14,492 bases of DNA, taken from Planktomarina sp. Lineage in GTDB: Bacteria > Pseudomonadota > Alphaproteobacteria > Rhodobacterales > Rhodobacteraceae. Location: contig JAKMFM010000218.1 in the NCBI GenBank assembly GCA_022425445.1, positions 1 to 14,492 of the forward strand, written 5' to 3'. Shown one piece after another: positions 1-7,537 of the stretch (positions are counted from its first letter, which is position 1; the number at the start of each line of letters is the position of its first letter). The position numbers were made by a program, and so were the translations under genes. The notes beneath the pieces are model-generated. The model had not been told where the DNA came from. It worked only from the letters and a program-made list of their open reading frames with translations, and made no database searches.

Positions 1-812
1 TTTTGCACGTCTTTATAGAATTGATCGACCAAAGCGGTCACGGGCAGACTCGCGCTATTCTCATCGGCCGTCGCTAAGCATATTCCCAGATCCTTGCGCA
101 TCCAATCGACCGCAAAGCCGTGCTCAAAATGATCGTCCAACATCGTCTCATAGCGGTTGGACATTTGCCAGCTGCCGGCGGCGCCTTGGCTAATGACTTC
201 CACCACAGAGGCGCCATCGAGACCAGCTTTGGCGGCAAAATGTAACGCTTCGGACAGGCCTTGAACCAAACCGGCAATAGCGATCTGGTTGCACATCTTG
301 GTCATTTGCCCCGCGCCACTCTCGCCAATCCGGCGGCAAAGCTTTGAATATACGGCCATCACCGGCTCCGCCCGATCAAAATCGGCCTGATCGCCACCGC
401 ACATGATCGACAATTGGCCATTTTCAGCACCCGCCTGGCCACCAGAAACAGGCGCATCAACAAATGCGATGCCTTTGACACGCGCTGCCTCATAAAGCTC
501 GCGGGTGACCGCGGCAGATACTGTGGTATGATCTACGAAAATGCTGCCTACTGCCATGGTCGCGAACGCGCCATCTGGTCCCAAACATACGGACCGCAAA
601 TCATCATCATTGCCAACACAAGCCATGACCATTTCCGCACCCCGAGCAGCCTCCGCCGGGGTTGCGCCAGTTGCGCCGCCATGCTTCGACGTCCAAGCGC
701 CGGCCTTTGCAGCAGTGCGGTTATATACAGTGACCTCATGCCCCGCGCCCGCCAGATGCCCCGCCATAGGGTAGCCCATGACACCCAAGCCCAAGAATGT
801 AATTTTTGTCAT
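1..812 (-). CDS. Beta-hydroxyacid dehydrogenase (GlxR/GarR/3-hydroxyisobutyrate dehydrogenase family), 3' end outside the window
   Basis: This is an NAD(P)-dependent reductase of the family that interconverts 3-hydroxy acids and semialdehydes, for example tartronate semialdehyde/glycerate, 3-hydroxyisobutyrate or glyoxylate/glycolate. About 270 residues are visible, so only some 20 C-terminal residues are missing. The Rossmann motif GLGVMG is at residues 8-13. An Arg follows the second strand (YNRT, R32), which usually means NADPH. The substrate motif DAPVSGG is at 119-125, and the catalytic Lys is K172 in GAGQMTKMCNQ with N175. A conserved K240-D pair follows. The ATG at 812-810 has a weak GGA about 7 nt upstream and lies 17 nt after the stop of the preceding hydroxyacid dehydrogenase, so it is probably in the same operon. 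The exact substrate cannot be told from sequence. Confidence 0.9.
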   Translation of the reverse strand, partial: MTKITFLGLGVMGYPMAGHLAGAGHEVTVYNRTAAKAGAWTSKHGGATGATPAEAARGAEMVMACVGNDDDLRSVCLGPDGAFATMAVGSIFVDHTTVSAAVTRELYEAARVKGIAFVDAPVSGGQAGAENGQLSIMCGGDQADFDRAEPVMAVYSKLCRRIGESGAGQMTKMCNQIAIAGLVQGLSEALHFAAKAGLDGASVVEVISQGAAGSWQMSNRYETMLDDHFEHGFAVDWMRKDLGICLATADENSASLPVTALVDQFYKDVQ

Positions 813-829
813 TGTTTTTTCCATATCAG

Positions 830-1789
830 TTAAAGCCGATCGCCTGGCGTGTTACCGGCGAAAAAAGCATCCAAATTGTCCAAAGCGCGAAAGCCCATTG
901 CATCGCGGGTCTGGCGCGTTGCGCTGCCAATATGAGGAAGCATGAAAATGTTATCAAAACGACTAAAGTCAGGATTTCCACCTGGCTCAACTTGAAAACA
1001 ATCCAAACCCGCAGCCGAAAGCTGGCCGCTCTGCAAAGCGGCCAGCAAAGCCGCCTCATCCACCAAGGCGCCGCGCGCGGTATTTACAAACACAGCCCCC
1101 TCCGGCATGATTGCGAACCGCTCCGCAGTCATCAGACCGCTGGTTTCAGGCGTCGTCGGACAGTGCAGCGACAGAAAATCGCTGAGCCCCAGCAGGCTTT
1201 CAACCGTGTCATGATAGACCGCCCCCTGCGAGAGCTCCGCTGGAAGCGGGCTGCGGTTAAAGTAATGCAGCTGCATATCAAAGCCGCGCGCCTTGGCGGC
1301 AAATGCTTGGCCCACACGGCCCATGCCGATGATCCCCAACCGCGCACCCGTGACCTGTTTGCCAACCATGAACGCCGGTGACCAACTGTCCCACGCGCCT
1401 GACCGAACGATCCGATCTCCCGCCACCGCATGACGCGCAGCTCCAAGCATCAACAGCATCGCAAGTTCAGCGGTGGCATCAGACAAGACATCGGGCGTAT
1501 TTGTCACCACGATACCGCGGCTTTTCAATGCGGGCAGATCACAATGGTCCACGCCGACTGAATGATTGGCCACAATTTTCAATCGATCTGAAAATTGCGC
1601 AACGACCTCGGCCGAAAATTGCTCTGAATGGCAAGGGATAATCCCATCAAATGCACCACTCGCGGCTATGATTTCCTCGGCGGTTCCGGGACTATCCTCA
1701 TAGTTGATGACCACATCGTAGTCTCGTGCCGCGCGCTCTAGCGTCGCATCAGACAAACGCCGTGTGATCCAAATTCGTGGCTTGCTCAT
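830..1789 (-). CDS. D-isomer-specific 2-hydroxyacid dehydrogenase (glyoxylate/hydroxypyruvate reductase type)
   Basis: A 319-residue soluble enzyme that reduces 2-oxo acids such as glyoxylate or hydroxypyruvate to D-2-hydroxy acids. The cofactor motif GMGRVG is at about residues 155-160. An Arg in FNRS (R179), at the end of the next strand, points to NADPH. The catalytic triad is visible as R239 (in RGALVDE), E268 (VEP) and H286 (PHIGSAT). The opening residues MSKPRIWITRRL are typical of the GRHPR/GhrB branch. The start at 1789 is preferred over an upstream TTG at 1813 because its ATG overlaps the stop of the upstream small gene as ATGA, which suggests translational coupling. Together with the next gene it gives two apparently NADPH-linked oxidoreductases in one operon. 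Confidence 0.92.
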   Translation of the reverse strand: MSKPRIWITRRLSDATLERAARDYDVVINYEDSPGTAEEIIAASGAFDGIIPCHSEQFSAEVVAQFSDRLKIVANHSVGVDHCDLPALKSRGIVVTNTPDVLSDATAELAMLLMLGAARHAVAGDRIVRSGAWDSWSPAFMVGKQVTGARLGIIGMGRVGQAFAAKARGFDMQLHYFNRSPLPAELSQGAVYHDTVESLLGLSDFLSLHCPTTPETSGLMTAERFAIMPEGAVFVNTARGALVDEAALLAALQSGQLSAAGLDCFQVEPGGNPDFSRFDNIFMLPHIGSATRQTRDAMGFRALDNLDAFFAGNTPGDRL

Positions 1790-1980
1790 TTTTTGGAAAC
1801 GCATTCTTCCCAAAAATTATAAACCGCTGCCAGACAGACAACCAATGCAATCAGCATAAAGGGCAGACCGCCCCAAAACCCTGCAAAACCGGTCGAAATA
1901 CTATGTGACAGGCCCGAAATAAACACCAGGAACAAAATTGTGCCCACAAGCCCCGCGATGATTTTGACATTTCTTGACAT
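1786..1980 (-). CDS. Small two-helix membrane protein of unknown function
   Basis: A 64-residue protein. It has two hydrophobic segments at about residues 7-24 and 36-54, separated by a Ser/Gly-rich loop, and a charged C-terminal tail (EECVSKK). No signal peptidase site or known domain was recognised. The ATG at 1980 has GAAGGAC about 8 nt upstream, a good ribosome binding site. A longer frame opening at 2028 runs into the amidase gene and is not needed. The start lies 14 nt after the amidase stop, and its TGA overlaps the ATG of the 2-hydroxyacid dehydrogenase. It is therefore very likely a translated operon member. It could be an accessory of the TRAP system or a membrane anchor for a neighbouring enzyme, but that is guesswork. 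Confidence 0.75.
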   Translation of the reverse strand: MSRNVKIIAGLVGTILFLVFISGLSHSISTGFAGFWGGLPFMLIALVVCLAAVYNFWEECVSKK

Positions 1981-1994
1981 GCGATTGTCCTTCG

Positions 1995-3332
1995 TTAAGT
2001 GGCTTGCGCCAGGTGGAGTTGCAACCATCGCGCGGTGCGCAAAAGACGGTCATCTTTTTCAGTTGGCCCAATAATTTGTACGCCAACGGGGAGGTCATTG
2101 TCACCGACCAAAAGAGGCAGGCTAACACAGGGCAGACCGGCCAAGGTCCATAGGGTACAAAAAATCGGATCCCCAGTGCCAGCGCCAAATTTAGGAGCTT
2201 CCCCAGCTGCACTGGGAGCGATGATCGCGTCAAATTCGACAAATAAATCGTCAAAGAAGGATTGAGCCGAAGCTTTCACCGCCAAAGCATCTGTATACTC
2301 CGCTTCACTTATTTTCCGACCGCGGGCCACAATAGGCTGCAACTCATGGCTCAGATCCTCAAAATGCGCATCAAAAACCTTGGCTTGGTGCTTGCAGATC
2401 TCATATTCATGAATGCGCGCCTGTACCGCGACAAGGTTGGCCAAAGTTTCGGCCGCCGGCATGCGAGAAAGCCGTGGGCCAAGCAGATCAAGCACAGCCT
2501 CAATGCCGTCGCGGGCATCGGAGGCCAGCCGATCATAAAATGGCAGGTTGAACCAAACCAAATCTGGCGGAACCGGCGCATCGGCTTGCGCGCCAGCGCG
2601 CATGTCGGGTCGCGGCCGGGCAAAGCTGCAGTTGTCGGCTTGATCATAGCCCGCCAAAGCGTCGCTCAGCAGCGCAACATCTTCTAACGACCGTCCAAAA
2701 CAGCCAACTTGATCGAGACTATCGGAGGTTTGCAGCACCCCGGATCGGCTGATCATGCCGCGGGTGGGTTTAAAGCCAAAAGTGCCACTGAAAGATGCCG
2801 GCCGAATGACAGAGCCATTGGTTTGCGTGCCAACAGCCAGCGGAACATGGCATGCGGCAACAGCCGCGGCCGATCCACTGGACGACCCGCCGGGGCTGTA
2901 GTCGGGGTTGTGTGGATTACGGGTTTCATTTGCGTGAACGAAGGCCAATTCGGTTGTGACGGTTTTGCCCATAATGACAGCGCCAGATTCACGGAGGCGT
3001 TCGACCAAACGTGCGTCTTGAGTTGGCTGGCGATCCTTAAAAATATCGGTGCCGCGCTGGGTCGGCATGTCTCGCGTATCAATGATGTCTTTCAAACCGA
3101 CCGGCAATCCATGCAAAGGCCCGGTGCCGAGCCCAGCTTTGCGAATGCGATCACATTCGGCGGCCTGCGCCAAAGCGCTGTCCGGATCCAAAAAGGCCCA
3201 AGCTTTGATCGACGAATCCGTTTTGGTAATCTGCGCCAGGCAGGATTTTACCAAGTCCACGGAGGAAAGATGACCTGAGGCGATGGCTTGCACCGCCTCA
3301 GTTGCTGTTAATGTGTAAGGCTCTATCTTCAC
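1995..3332 (-). CDS. Amidase-signature family hydrolase
   Basis: A 445-residue cytoplasmic amide hydrolase of the amidase signature (AS) family, which uses a Ser-cisSer-Lys triad. The expected residues are K81 (GLPVGLKD), cis-Ser S150 in the GGSSSGS stretch, and nucleophile S174 in GTQTNGSVIRPA. The last motif departs from the common GTDTGGS form; as I recall, GTQTxGSVIRPA belongs to a recognised sub-branch. The GTG at 3332 is chosen because it overlaps the TGA of the TRAP large permease as GTGA and gives the usual N-terminus (KIEPYTLTATEAV); a TTG at 3368 would add 12 unlikely residues. It sits directly after the transporter genes, so the imported compound, or something made from it, probably carries an amide, ureido or carbamoyl bond. 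GatA is unlikely because gatB and gatC are absent here. The substrate is unknown. Confidence 0.9.
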   Translation of the reverse strand: MKIEPYTLTATEAVQAIASGHLSSVDLVKSCLAQITKTDSSIKAWAFLDPDSALAQAAECDRIRKAGLGTGPLHGLPVGLKDIIDTRDMPTQRGTDIFKDRQPTQDARLVERLRESGAVIMGKTVTTELAFVHANETRNPHNPDYSPGGSSSGSAAAVAACHVPLAVGTQTNGSVIRPASFSGTFGFKPTRGMISRSGVLQTSDSLDQVGCFGRSLEDVALLSDALAGYDQADNCSFARPRPDMRAGAQADAPVPPDLVWFNLPFYDRLASDARDGIEAVLDLLGPRLSRMPAAETLANLVAVQARIHEYEICKHQAKVFDAHFEDLSHELQPIVARGRKISEAEYTDALAVKASAQSFFDDLFVEFDAIIAPSAAGEAPKFGAGTGDPIFCTLWTLAGLPCVSLPLLVGDNDLPVGVQIIGPTEKDDRLLRTARWLQLHLAQAT

Positions 3333-4696
3333 GGGACGTAAACACCAAACAGATAATCTGGGAACCAAAGGGCGATCCCCGGGAAGATATACATTAAGAC
3401 CATTGTGAAGATCACAATGCCCAAATACGGCATAATCCCTTTGAAGATTTCAATCAGCTCAATTTGATTTTTCAACACGCCTTTAAGGTAATAGGCCGAC
3501 ATCGCCATGGGGGGCGTCAAAAATGATGTCTGAAGATTCAACGCGACGAGCATCGCAAAGAAGTAAGGGTTGACGCCAAAAGGCTCGAGCAGCGGCAAGA
3601 AGATCGGAACAAAGATGATCAAAATCTCGGACCACTCCAGAGGCCAGCCTAAGACGAAGATGATCAACTGCGCCATGATCAAAAATTGGATCGTGGTCAA
3701 ATTCATACCGATCACCCAATCGCTGATCAAATCATGGCCCCCGAGGTAGGAAAACACCGATGCAAATGTCCAAGACCCAACAAAGAGCCAGCAAACCATC
3801 GCTGTCGCTTTTGCCGTAAGAAACACACTTTCTTTGAGCTTGTCCCACGTCATGGATCGATAGATCACCGCGAGGATGATCCCGCCCAATGCACCCATCG
3901 CCGCCGCTTCGGCTGGCGTTGCAAGGCCGCCCAGAATTGAGCCCAAAACCAGAGCAATGAGAACCGTCAGCGGCACAAAAGACACCAAGAGGTCCCAATA
4001 GATTTTCGAGGGTGGCGGGACGTCATCTAGGTTTGGCTTTGGCGCCAATTTCGGGTTCATCCACACGCGGACGATCACATAGACGATGTAAAGGCCTGCG
4101 AGCAACAGGCCCGGAAAAACCGCTGCCGCATAGAGACGCAAAGGCGATAGGTTGCCGATGGCCGCATAGACAATCAACATGATCGATGGCGGGATCAAGA
4201 TACCCAACGTACCGCCAGCACAAATAACACCGGAAGCGAAGCTTCGATTATAATTCGCATTGGCCATAGCCGGATAGGCCAACAAGCCCATCAATGTCAC
4301 AACAGCCCCCACGATGCCCGAGGCTGTCGAAAACACCGCACAGGTCAGCAAGGCGGCAATCGCTAGGGACCCAGGCAGGTTACGCGCGGCCATGTAGAGC
4401 GAAAAGAAGAGGCGGTTTACGATATTGGCGCGTTCCACCACATAGCCCATGAACAAAAACAGCGGAATGGCGACCAGCGTGTCGTTCTCCATCACCGAAT
4501 AGGTGTTTTGATTCAGCAGGTAGAAAATATTGTTATTGAAAATATCCGAAAATATTTCCGGCGGGCCTTGATAGTAGGCATAATAACCAAAACCAACGCC
4601 CATGGCGATCAAGGTGAAGGCTATTGGAAATCCAAGTAATACCAGCACAATAAACAGGCAAAGCATTAGGATGGCGACTTCAGGGTTTGTCATCAT
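3329..4696 (-). CDS. dctM: TRAP transporter large permease (DctM family)
   Basis: A 455-residue inner-membrane protein with about 12 hydrophobic segments, the large subunit of a tripartite ATP-independent periplasmic transporter driven by a sodium or proton gradient. The DctM-type stretch GGTLGILIPPSI is at about residues 161-172. A Pro-rich cytoplasmic loop (DDVPPPSK) separates the two halves. The sequence resembles the branch often annotated 'mannitol/chloroaromatic compound' TRAP transporters. ATG codons at 4696 and 4693 are both plausible, 4 and 7 nt after a GAAAGA element; an upstream TTG at 4708 is less likely. It begins 26 nt after the dctQ stop and its TGA overlaps the amidase start, so the transporter and the enzymes are probably made from one message. 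Confidence 0.95.
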   Translation of the reverse strand: MMTNPEVAILMLCLFIVLVLLGFPIAFTLIAMGVGFGYYAYYQGPPEIFSDIFNNNIFYLLNQNTYSVMENDTLVAIPLFLFMGYVVERANIVNRLFFSLYMAARNLPGSLAIAALLTCAVFSTASGIVGAVVTLMGLLAYPAMANANYNRSFASGVICAGGTLGILIPPSIMLIVYAAIGNLSPLRLYAAAVFPGLLLAGLYIVYVIVRVWMNPKLAPKPNLDDVPPPSKIYWDLLVSFVPLTVLIALVLGSILGGLATPAEAAAMGALGGIILAVIYRSMTWDKLKESVFLTAKATAMVCWLFVGSWTFASVFSYLGGHDLISDWVIGMNLTTIQFLIMAQLIIFVLGWPLEWSEILIIFVPIFLPLLEPFGVNPYFFAMLVALNLQTSFLTPPMAMSAYYLKGVLKNQIELIEIFKGIMPYLGIVIFTMVLMYIFPGIALWFPDYLFGVYVP

Positions 4697-4722
4697 ATTA
4701 TCTTTCAAAAACTGCCAAAGGC

Positions 4723-5340
4723 TTAGTGAGTTCCACGTGAGCCTGGCTCAACGCCGCTCAAAGGGGATGGGATTGTCAGATCTTCGCTCTCCATCAACAT
4801 ATCTTCCGTCTCACGCACATCGCTGAGACGCTCGATCCATTGACCCGTTTTCATAGCCTTCCAGCACCGAATGAGCTCAGCAAACCCTTGCAACAGGAGT
4901 AAGGCTCCCGCCAGCGGGATGAGTGTTTTGAAGAAATAAATCTGAATCCGCGCCGGACTGTTCCAGCTCACCTCTTTGTACCGCCAACTGTCTGATGCAA
5001 TTTCCCAGCCGTACCAAAACAACGCCAAAATACCTGGGAAGAAGAACAAAAGGTACAGCAGAAAGTCAACGCGGGCTTGCCAGCGCACAGAGAACAGACG
5101 GTAAAGCACATCGCCGCGAACATGGGTATCTTGCGCCAAAGCATAGGGACCGGCCATCAAAAATAATGCCCCGTACATTTGTACCATCATATCAAAGGCC
5201 CAAACCGTCGGCGCATTGAGCGCGTAACGCACAAAGACCTCATAAGAGACTGAAAGCGTCAGGATTAGAATGCACCACCCAAAGGCACGCCCCACCCATA
5301 TGCTCAGACTTTCAATTGCATGAACTAATTTTATCACCAC
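4723..5340 (-). CDS. dctQ: TRAP transporter small permease (DctQ family)
   Basis: A 205-residue membrane protein with four hydrophobic segments at about residues 15-37, 46-68, 88-107 and 131-150, the normal DctQ layout, followed by an acidic cytoplasmic tail. The motif VSYEVFVRYALNAPTVWAFD near the first two helices is typical of the family. DctQ forms the membrane complex with DctM. The start is a GTG: both 5340 and 5337 are possible, with AAGGGG 4 or 7 nt upstream respectively. It lies about 70 nt downstream of dctP, the only sizeable gap in the operon, and that gap holds a hairpin. Confidence 0.93.
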   Translation of the reverse strand: MVIKLVHAIESLSIWVGRAFGWCILILTLSVSYEVFVRYALNAPTVWAFDMMVQMYGALFLMAGPYALAQDTHVRGDVLYRLFSVRWQARVDFLLYLLFFFPGILALFWYGWEIASDSWRYKEVSWNSPARIQIYFFKTLIPLAGALLLLQGFAELIRCWKAMKTGQWIERLSDVRETEDMLMESEDLTIPSPLSGVEPGSRGTH

Positions 5341-5364
5341 GTTGCCCCTTCAAGATAGACAAAA

Positions 5365-5392
5365 TCCGGAGGCTCATTGAGGAGCCCCCGGA
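5365..5392 (-). terminator. Hairpin between dctP and dctQ, probable attenuator or leaky terminator
   Basis: Two 11-nt arms (5365-5375 and 5382-5392) pair with a single mismatch around a 6-nt loop. On the minus strand the stem is followed by TTTT (5364-5361). It begins 17 nt after the dctP stop. It most likely ends or slows part of the transcripts, or protects the 3' end of dctP mRNA, so that more binding protein than permease is made. The T-run is short, so strong termination is unlikely. Confidence 0.6.
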
Positions 5393-5409
5393 CTTCATAT
5401 TTTTTTCGA

Positions 5410-6504
5410 TTAACCGAAGTAGTGGTTGTAAGCCAGCTTATAGTCCGGCTGATTGAGGTTCAGGTAGCCCATGACGCTCTTGGCGTAAGTTTTCTGACTT
5501 TCAATCACTTTCGCAAAGAACGCATCTTCTGCTGCGATACGGTCAACAACCACATCCCAAGCTTTCAACTGCGCCGCCATAACATCATCTGGAGTCCGGT
5601 GCACGTTCACGCCCTGCTCGTTTTGCAAGGTTTGCAAATCATCCGCATACCGCTTGGTGTTGTGCCAATAGAAGTTGGAATTTTCAGCTTCGGAGGCATA
5701 TTTCAAGATCGACTGTAGCTCTTCGGGCAGCGCTTCGAACTTACGCTTGTTGAAGGTCACTTCAAAGAATTCTTGAGACTGGTGGAAAGACGCCAAGTGG
5801 TAATCTTTCGAGACGTCCTGCATACCAAAATCGCGGTCAGAAGTCGGGTTGTTGAACTCAGCTGCATCAATCAAACCAGATTTCATGGCTGGCTGAATTT
5901 CACCACCAGGCAATTGGACAACAGACATGCCCATTTCGAGTAATACATCTGCGGCCAAACCAACTGTCCGATATTTCAAACCATCCATTTGCGAGACATT
6001 TTTGATCTCTTCTTTAAACCACCCCAGCGGCTGTGCTGGCATCGGTGAGTTGAAGAAAGAGACAACATTCAGGCCTAAAGTGCCCATCAGCTCGTCGAAC
6101 AGCTCTTGGCCGCCACCATAGTTGACCCAACCCAAGACCTCTTGCGAGGACCAGCCAAAACATGGGCCGGTGCCGAATAAAGATGCGGCTTTTGATTTGG
6201 AATACCAGTAAGCGGGCACATAATGCGCCGCATCAAGTACGCCACGGTGCACCGCGTCTTGCATCTGGCTGGTTTTCACCACGGAGTCGACGGCAAGCAG
6301 GTCGATTTTCAAAGAGCTGCCGGCCATGGCATGAACGCGGTCCACGTAGGATTGCGCGTTCTCCAAAAAGATACCGCCGCCCCAAGCTGCCTGCATTTTC
6401 AGCGTTGTTGTGTGGTTTGCAGCGATCGCTGGAGTTGCCAATGCTGCCGCACCTACAACGGCGGAGCCGCGCAGGAATTTTCTACGGTTCAAAGTCTCAG
6501 TCAT
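5410..6504 (-). CDS. dctP: TRAP transporter solute-binding protein, Tat-exported (DctP/TakP-like)
   Basis: A 364-residue periplasmic binding protein that captures the substrate for the DctQM permease. The N-terminus carries a twin-arginine signal (NRRKFLRG, residues 6-13), then an Ala-rich hydrophobic stretch and a likely cleavage after AIA near residue 28. The ATG at 6504 is chosen because GGGAGGAAAT lies directly upstream and because this start puts the RR motif at the usual place; a frame opening at 6615 is an extension. R179 in the KYRTVG motif fits the Arg that pairs with a substrate carboxylate in DctP proteins. The segment with GGEIQPAM and IDAAEFNNPTSD resembles the TakP / mannitol-chloroaromatic branch. 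A carboxylate ligand is likely; its identity is not known. It is the first gene of the operon. Confidence 0.93.
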   Translation of the reverse strand: MTETLNRRKFLRGSAVVGAAALATPAIAANHTTTLKMQAAWGGGIFLENAQSYVDRVHAMAGSSLKIDLLAVDSVVKTSQMQDAVHRGVLDAAHYVPAYWYSKSKAASLFGTGPCFGWSSQEVLGWVNYGGGQELFDELMGTLGLNVVSFFNSPMPAQPLGWFKEEIKNVSQMDGLKYRTVGLAADVLLEMGMSVVQLPGGEIQPAMKSGLIDAAEFNNPTSDRDFGMQDVSKDYHLASFHQSQEFFEVTFNKRKFEALPEELQSILKYASEAENSNFYWHNTKRYADDLQTLQNEQGVNVHRTPDDVMAAQLKAWDVVVDRIAAEDAFFAKVIESQKTYAKSVMGYLNLNQPDYKLAYNHYFG

Positions 6505-7114
6505 ATTTCCTCCCAAGGATTTGTCGTGCCTGACAATACGCAAAGCGCCGCCAGACGTTGTATTAGGCTTCTCGCACCCAACTTGGACTCCAACGATCAT
6601 AGACCGCTGCCCCAAGCCCTCACAGCACCAGTTCCGTCGCTCACACTTGACGAATTAGACAGCCGAAGACAAGTAATTCTTGTGCATTTTATTGGACAGA
6701 TTGCCGCTCCAAAGTCATAAACATCTAAATGTTGGGCGCTAACAATCGACTCTCATCGTTCGAGACAATTGGGCGTAAATTGAAAAAAATACCCGAATTT
6801 TGCCAAATTAGCGCCGTAAAATTTCATATTTTCTCGAGTTTTGATGATTTGTCCGATTTCACGACGTCAAAATATCTAAAGAAATTTGGTTAGAAATTTT
6901 TACCAAAATATTTTGAGCAGAATTTCGAATCACCGGCCATGGCAGTGGAATTGAACGCGTACAATACGCCCGAATCGACATTTTTGCGGTCTGACAAACA
7001 ATACTTCCTAGAACCACTTTCTGATTTGCGACACTTCCTGTCAAAACCCAAGTGCCGTATCGCGCCCCTCCGTTTCCGACCATGAAGCACGCCCCGTCAG
7101 TGCCACGCGATTGC
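6505..7114. promoter_or_regulatory. 610-nt gene-free spacer, probable promoter region of the TRAP/amidase operon
   Basis: No convincing gene is seen on either strand. Open frames here lack a credible start and family resemblance. The part from about 6775 to 6910 is clearly more AT-rich than the surroundings. A small cluster of related motifs occurs: TTGGGCGCTAA at 6732-6742, TTGGGCGTAA at 6769-6778, and TTAGCGCC at 6808-6815, which is the same core on the other strand. These could be operator sites for a regulator not encoded in this window. No clean sigma-70 promoter could be assigned by eye. The segment upstream of 6504 contains the strong dctP ribosome binding site. Confidence 0.4.
6732..6815. 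repeat. Cluster of three GGCG(C)TAA motifs
   Basis: TTGGGCGCTAA (6732-6742) and TTGGGCGTAA (6769-6778) are direct copies. TTAGCGCC (6808-6815) is an inverted copy of the first core. All three fall within 84 nt, some 230-310 nt upstream of the dctP start. Such an arrangement may be a regulator binding region, but the motifs are short and chance remains possible. Confidence 0.3.
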
Positions 7115-7534
7115 TCACTTCGCTGCGCACTGTCCAAAACTGGGATCCAATTCAACAACCGCGCAGGAGAAGGCTTGAGACTGAATAACGGGCTCGGATC
7201 GATAGTTTATAATGGCGGTGTGAAACAGCAGCCCCCGTCGAGCCGATATCAAGTTGAGCCGATACAAATCATCGCGCTCCTGAGAGTGCGCGCGGGCACG
7301 CCAGCCAGAGGCATCATCAAGCGTGATGTGATAGATCTTATGAAAAAAGACACCGTCGCCGCAAAAATTTTGGCCCTCTTTTGAAAAATTTAAGACACGC
7401 CCCGGATAAGCAGGGCTCATGCGTCCGCCCGCAGACACGGACACACGATCGAGTTCAACGCACCTGTAGCGCACATCGGCCAGAGCGGTGGTACCCATAA
7501 GTGCCAGGGAAAGCAAAATCAAAATCTGTTTCAT
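7115..7534 (-). CDS. Small secreted protein with four cysteines, unknown function
   Basis: A 139-residue protein. Residues 1-19 form a clear Sec signal peptide (MKQ, a Leu/Ile-rich core, then ALA before D20), so the mature protein of about 120 residues is probably periplasmic. Four Cys at 25, 58, 124 and 136 could form two disulfides. No known domain was recognised. The ATG at 7534 gives a well-formed signal peptide, but no Shine-Dalgarno sequence is visible in front of it. A 14-nt perfect palindrome ends 8 nt upstream of the start. The gene stands alone, far from its minus-strand neighbours. The strong signal peptide and even cysteine number argue for a real gene; the poor translation start lowers confidence. 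Confidence 0.6.
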   Translation of the reverse strand: MKQILILLSLALMGTTALADVRYRCVELDRVSVSAGGRMSPAYPGRVLNFSKEGQNFCGDGVFFHKIYHITLDDASGWRARAHSQERDDLYRLNLISARRGLLFHTAIINYRSEPVIQSQAFSCAVVELDPSFGQCAAK

Positions 7535-7537
7535 GAA

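Noticed and set aside
414..1381. Long plus-strand frames (139 and 191 codons).
   Set aside because: Both are antisense to the two dehydrogenases, whose catalytic motifs are clear on the minus strand.
3333..3368. Upstream TTG start for the amidase.
   Set aside because: It would add 12 residues not typical of the family. The GTG at 3332 overlaps the dctM stop as GTGA and fits coupling.
6223..6720. Plus-strand frame of 165 codons across the dctP start.
   Set aside because: It is mostly antisense to the well-supported dctP gene, and the protein reads as low-complexity shadow sequence.
6859..7158. Minus-strand 99-codon frame downstream of and overlapping the secreted-protein gene.
   Set aside because: No family resemblance, no ribosome site, and its beginning is an out-of-frame shadow of the secreted protein's 3' end. 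A decayed continuation cannot be excluded but is not supported.
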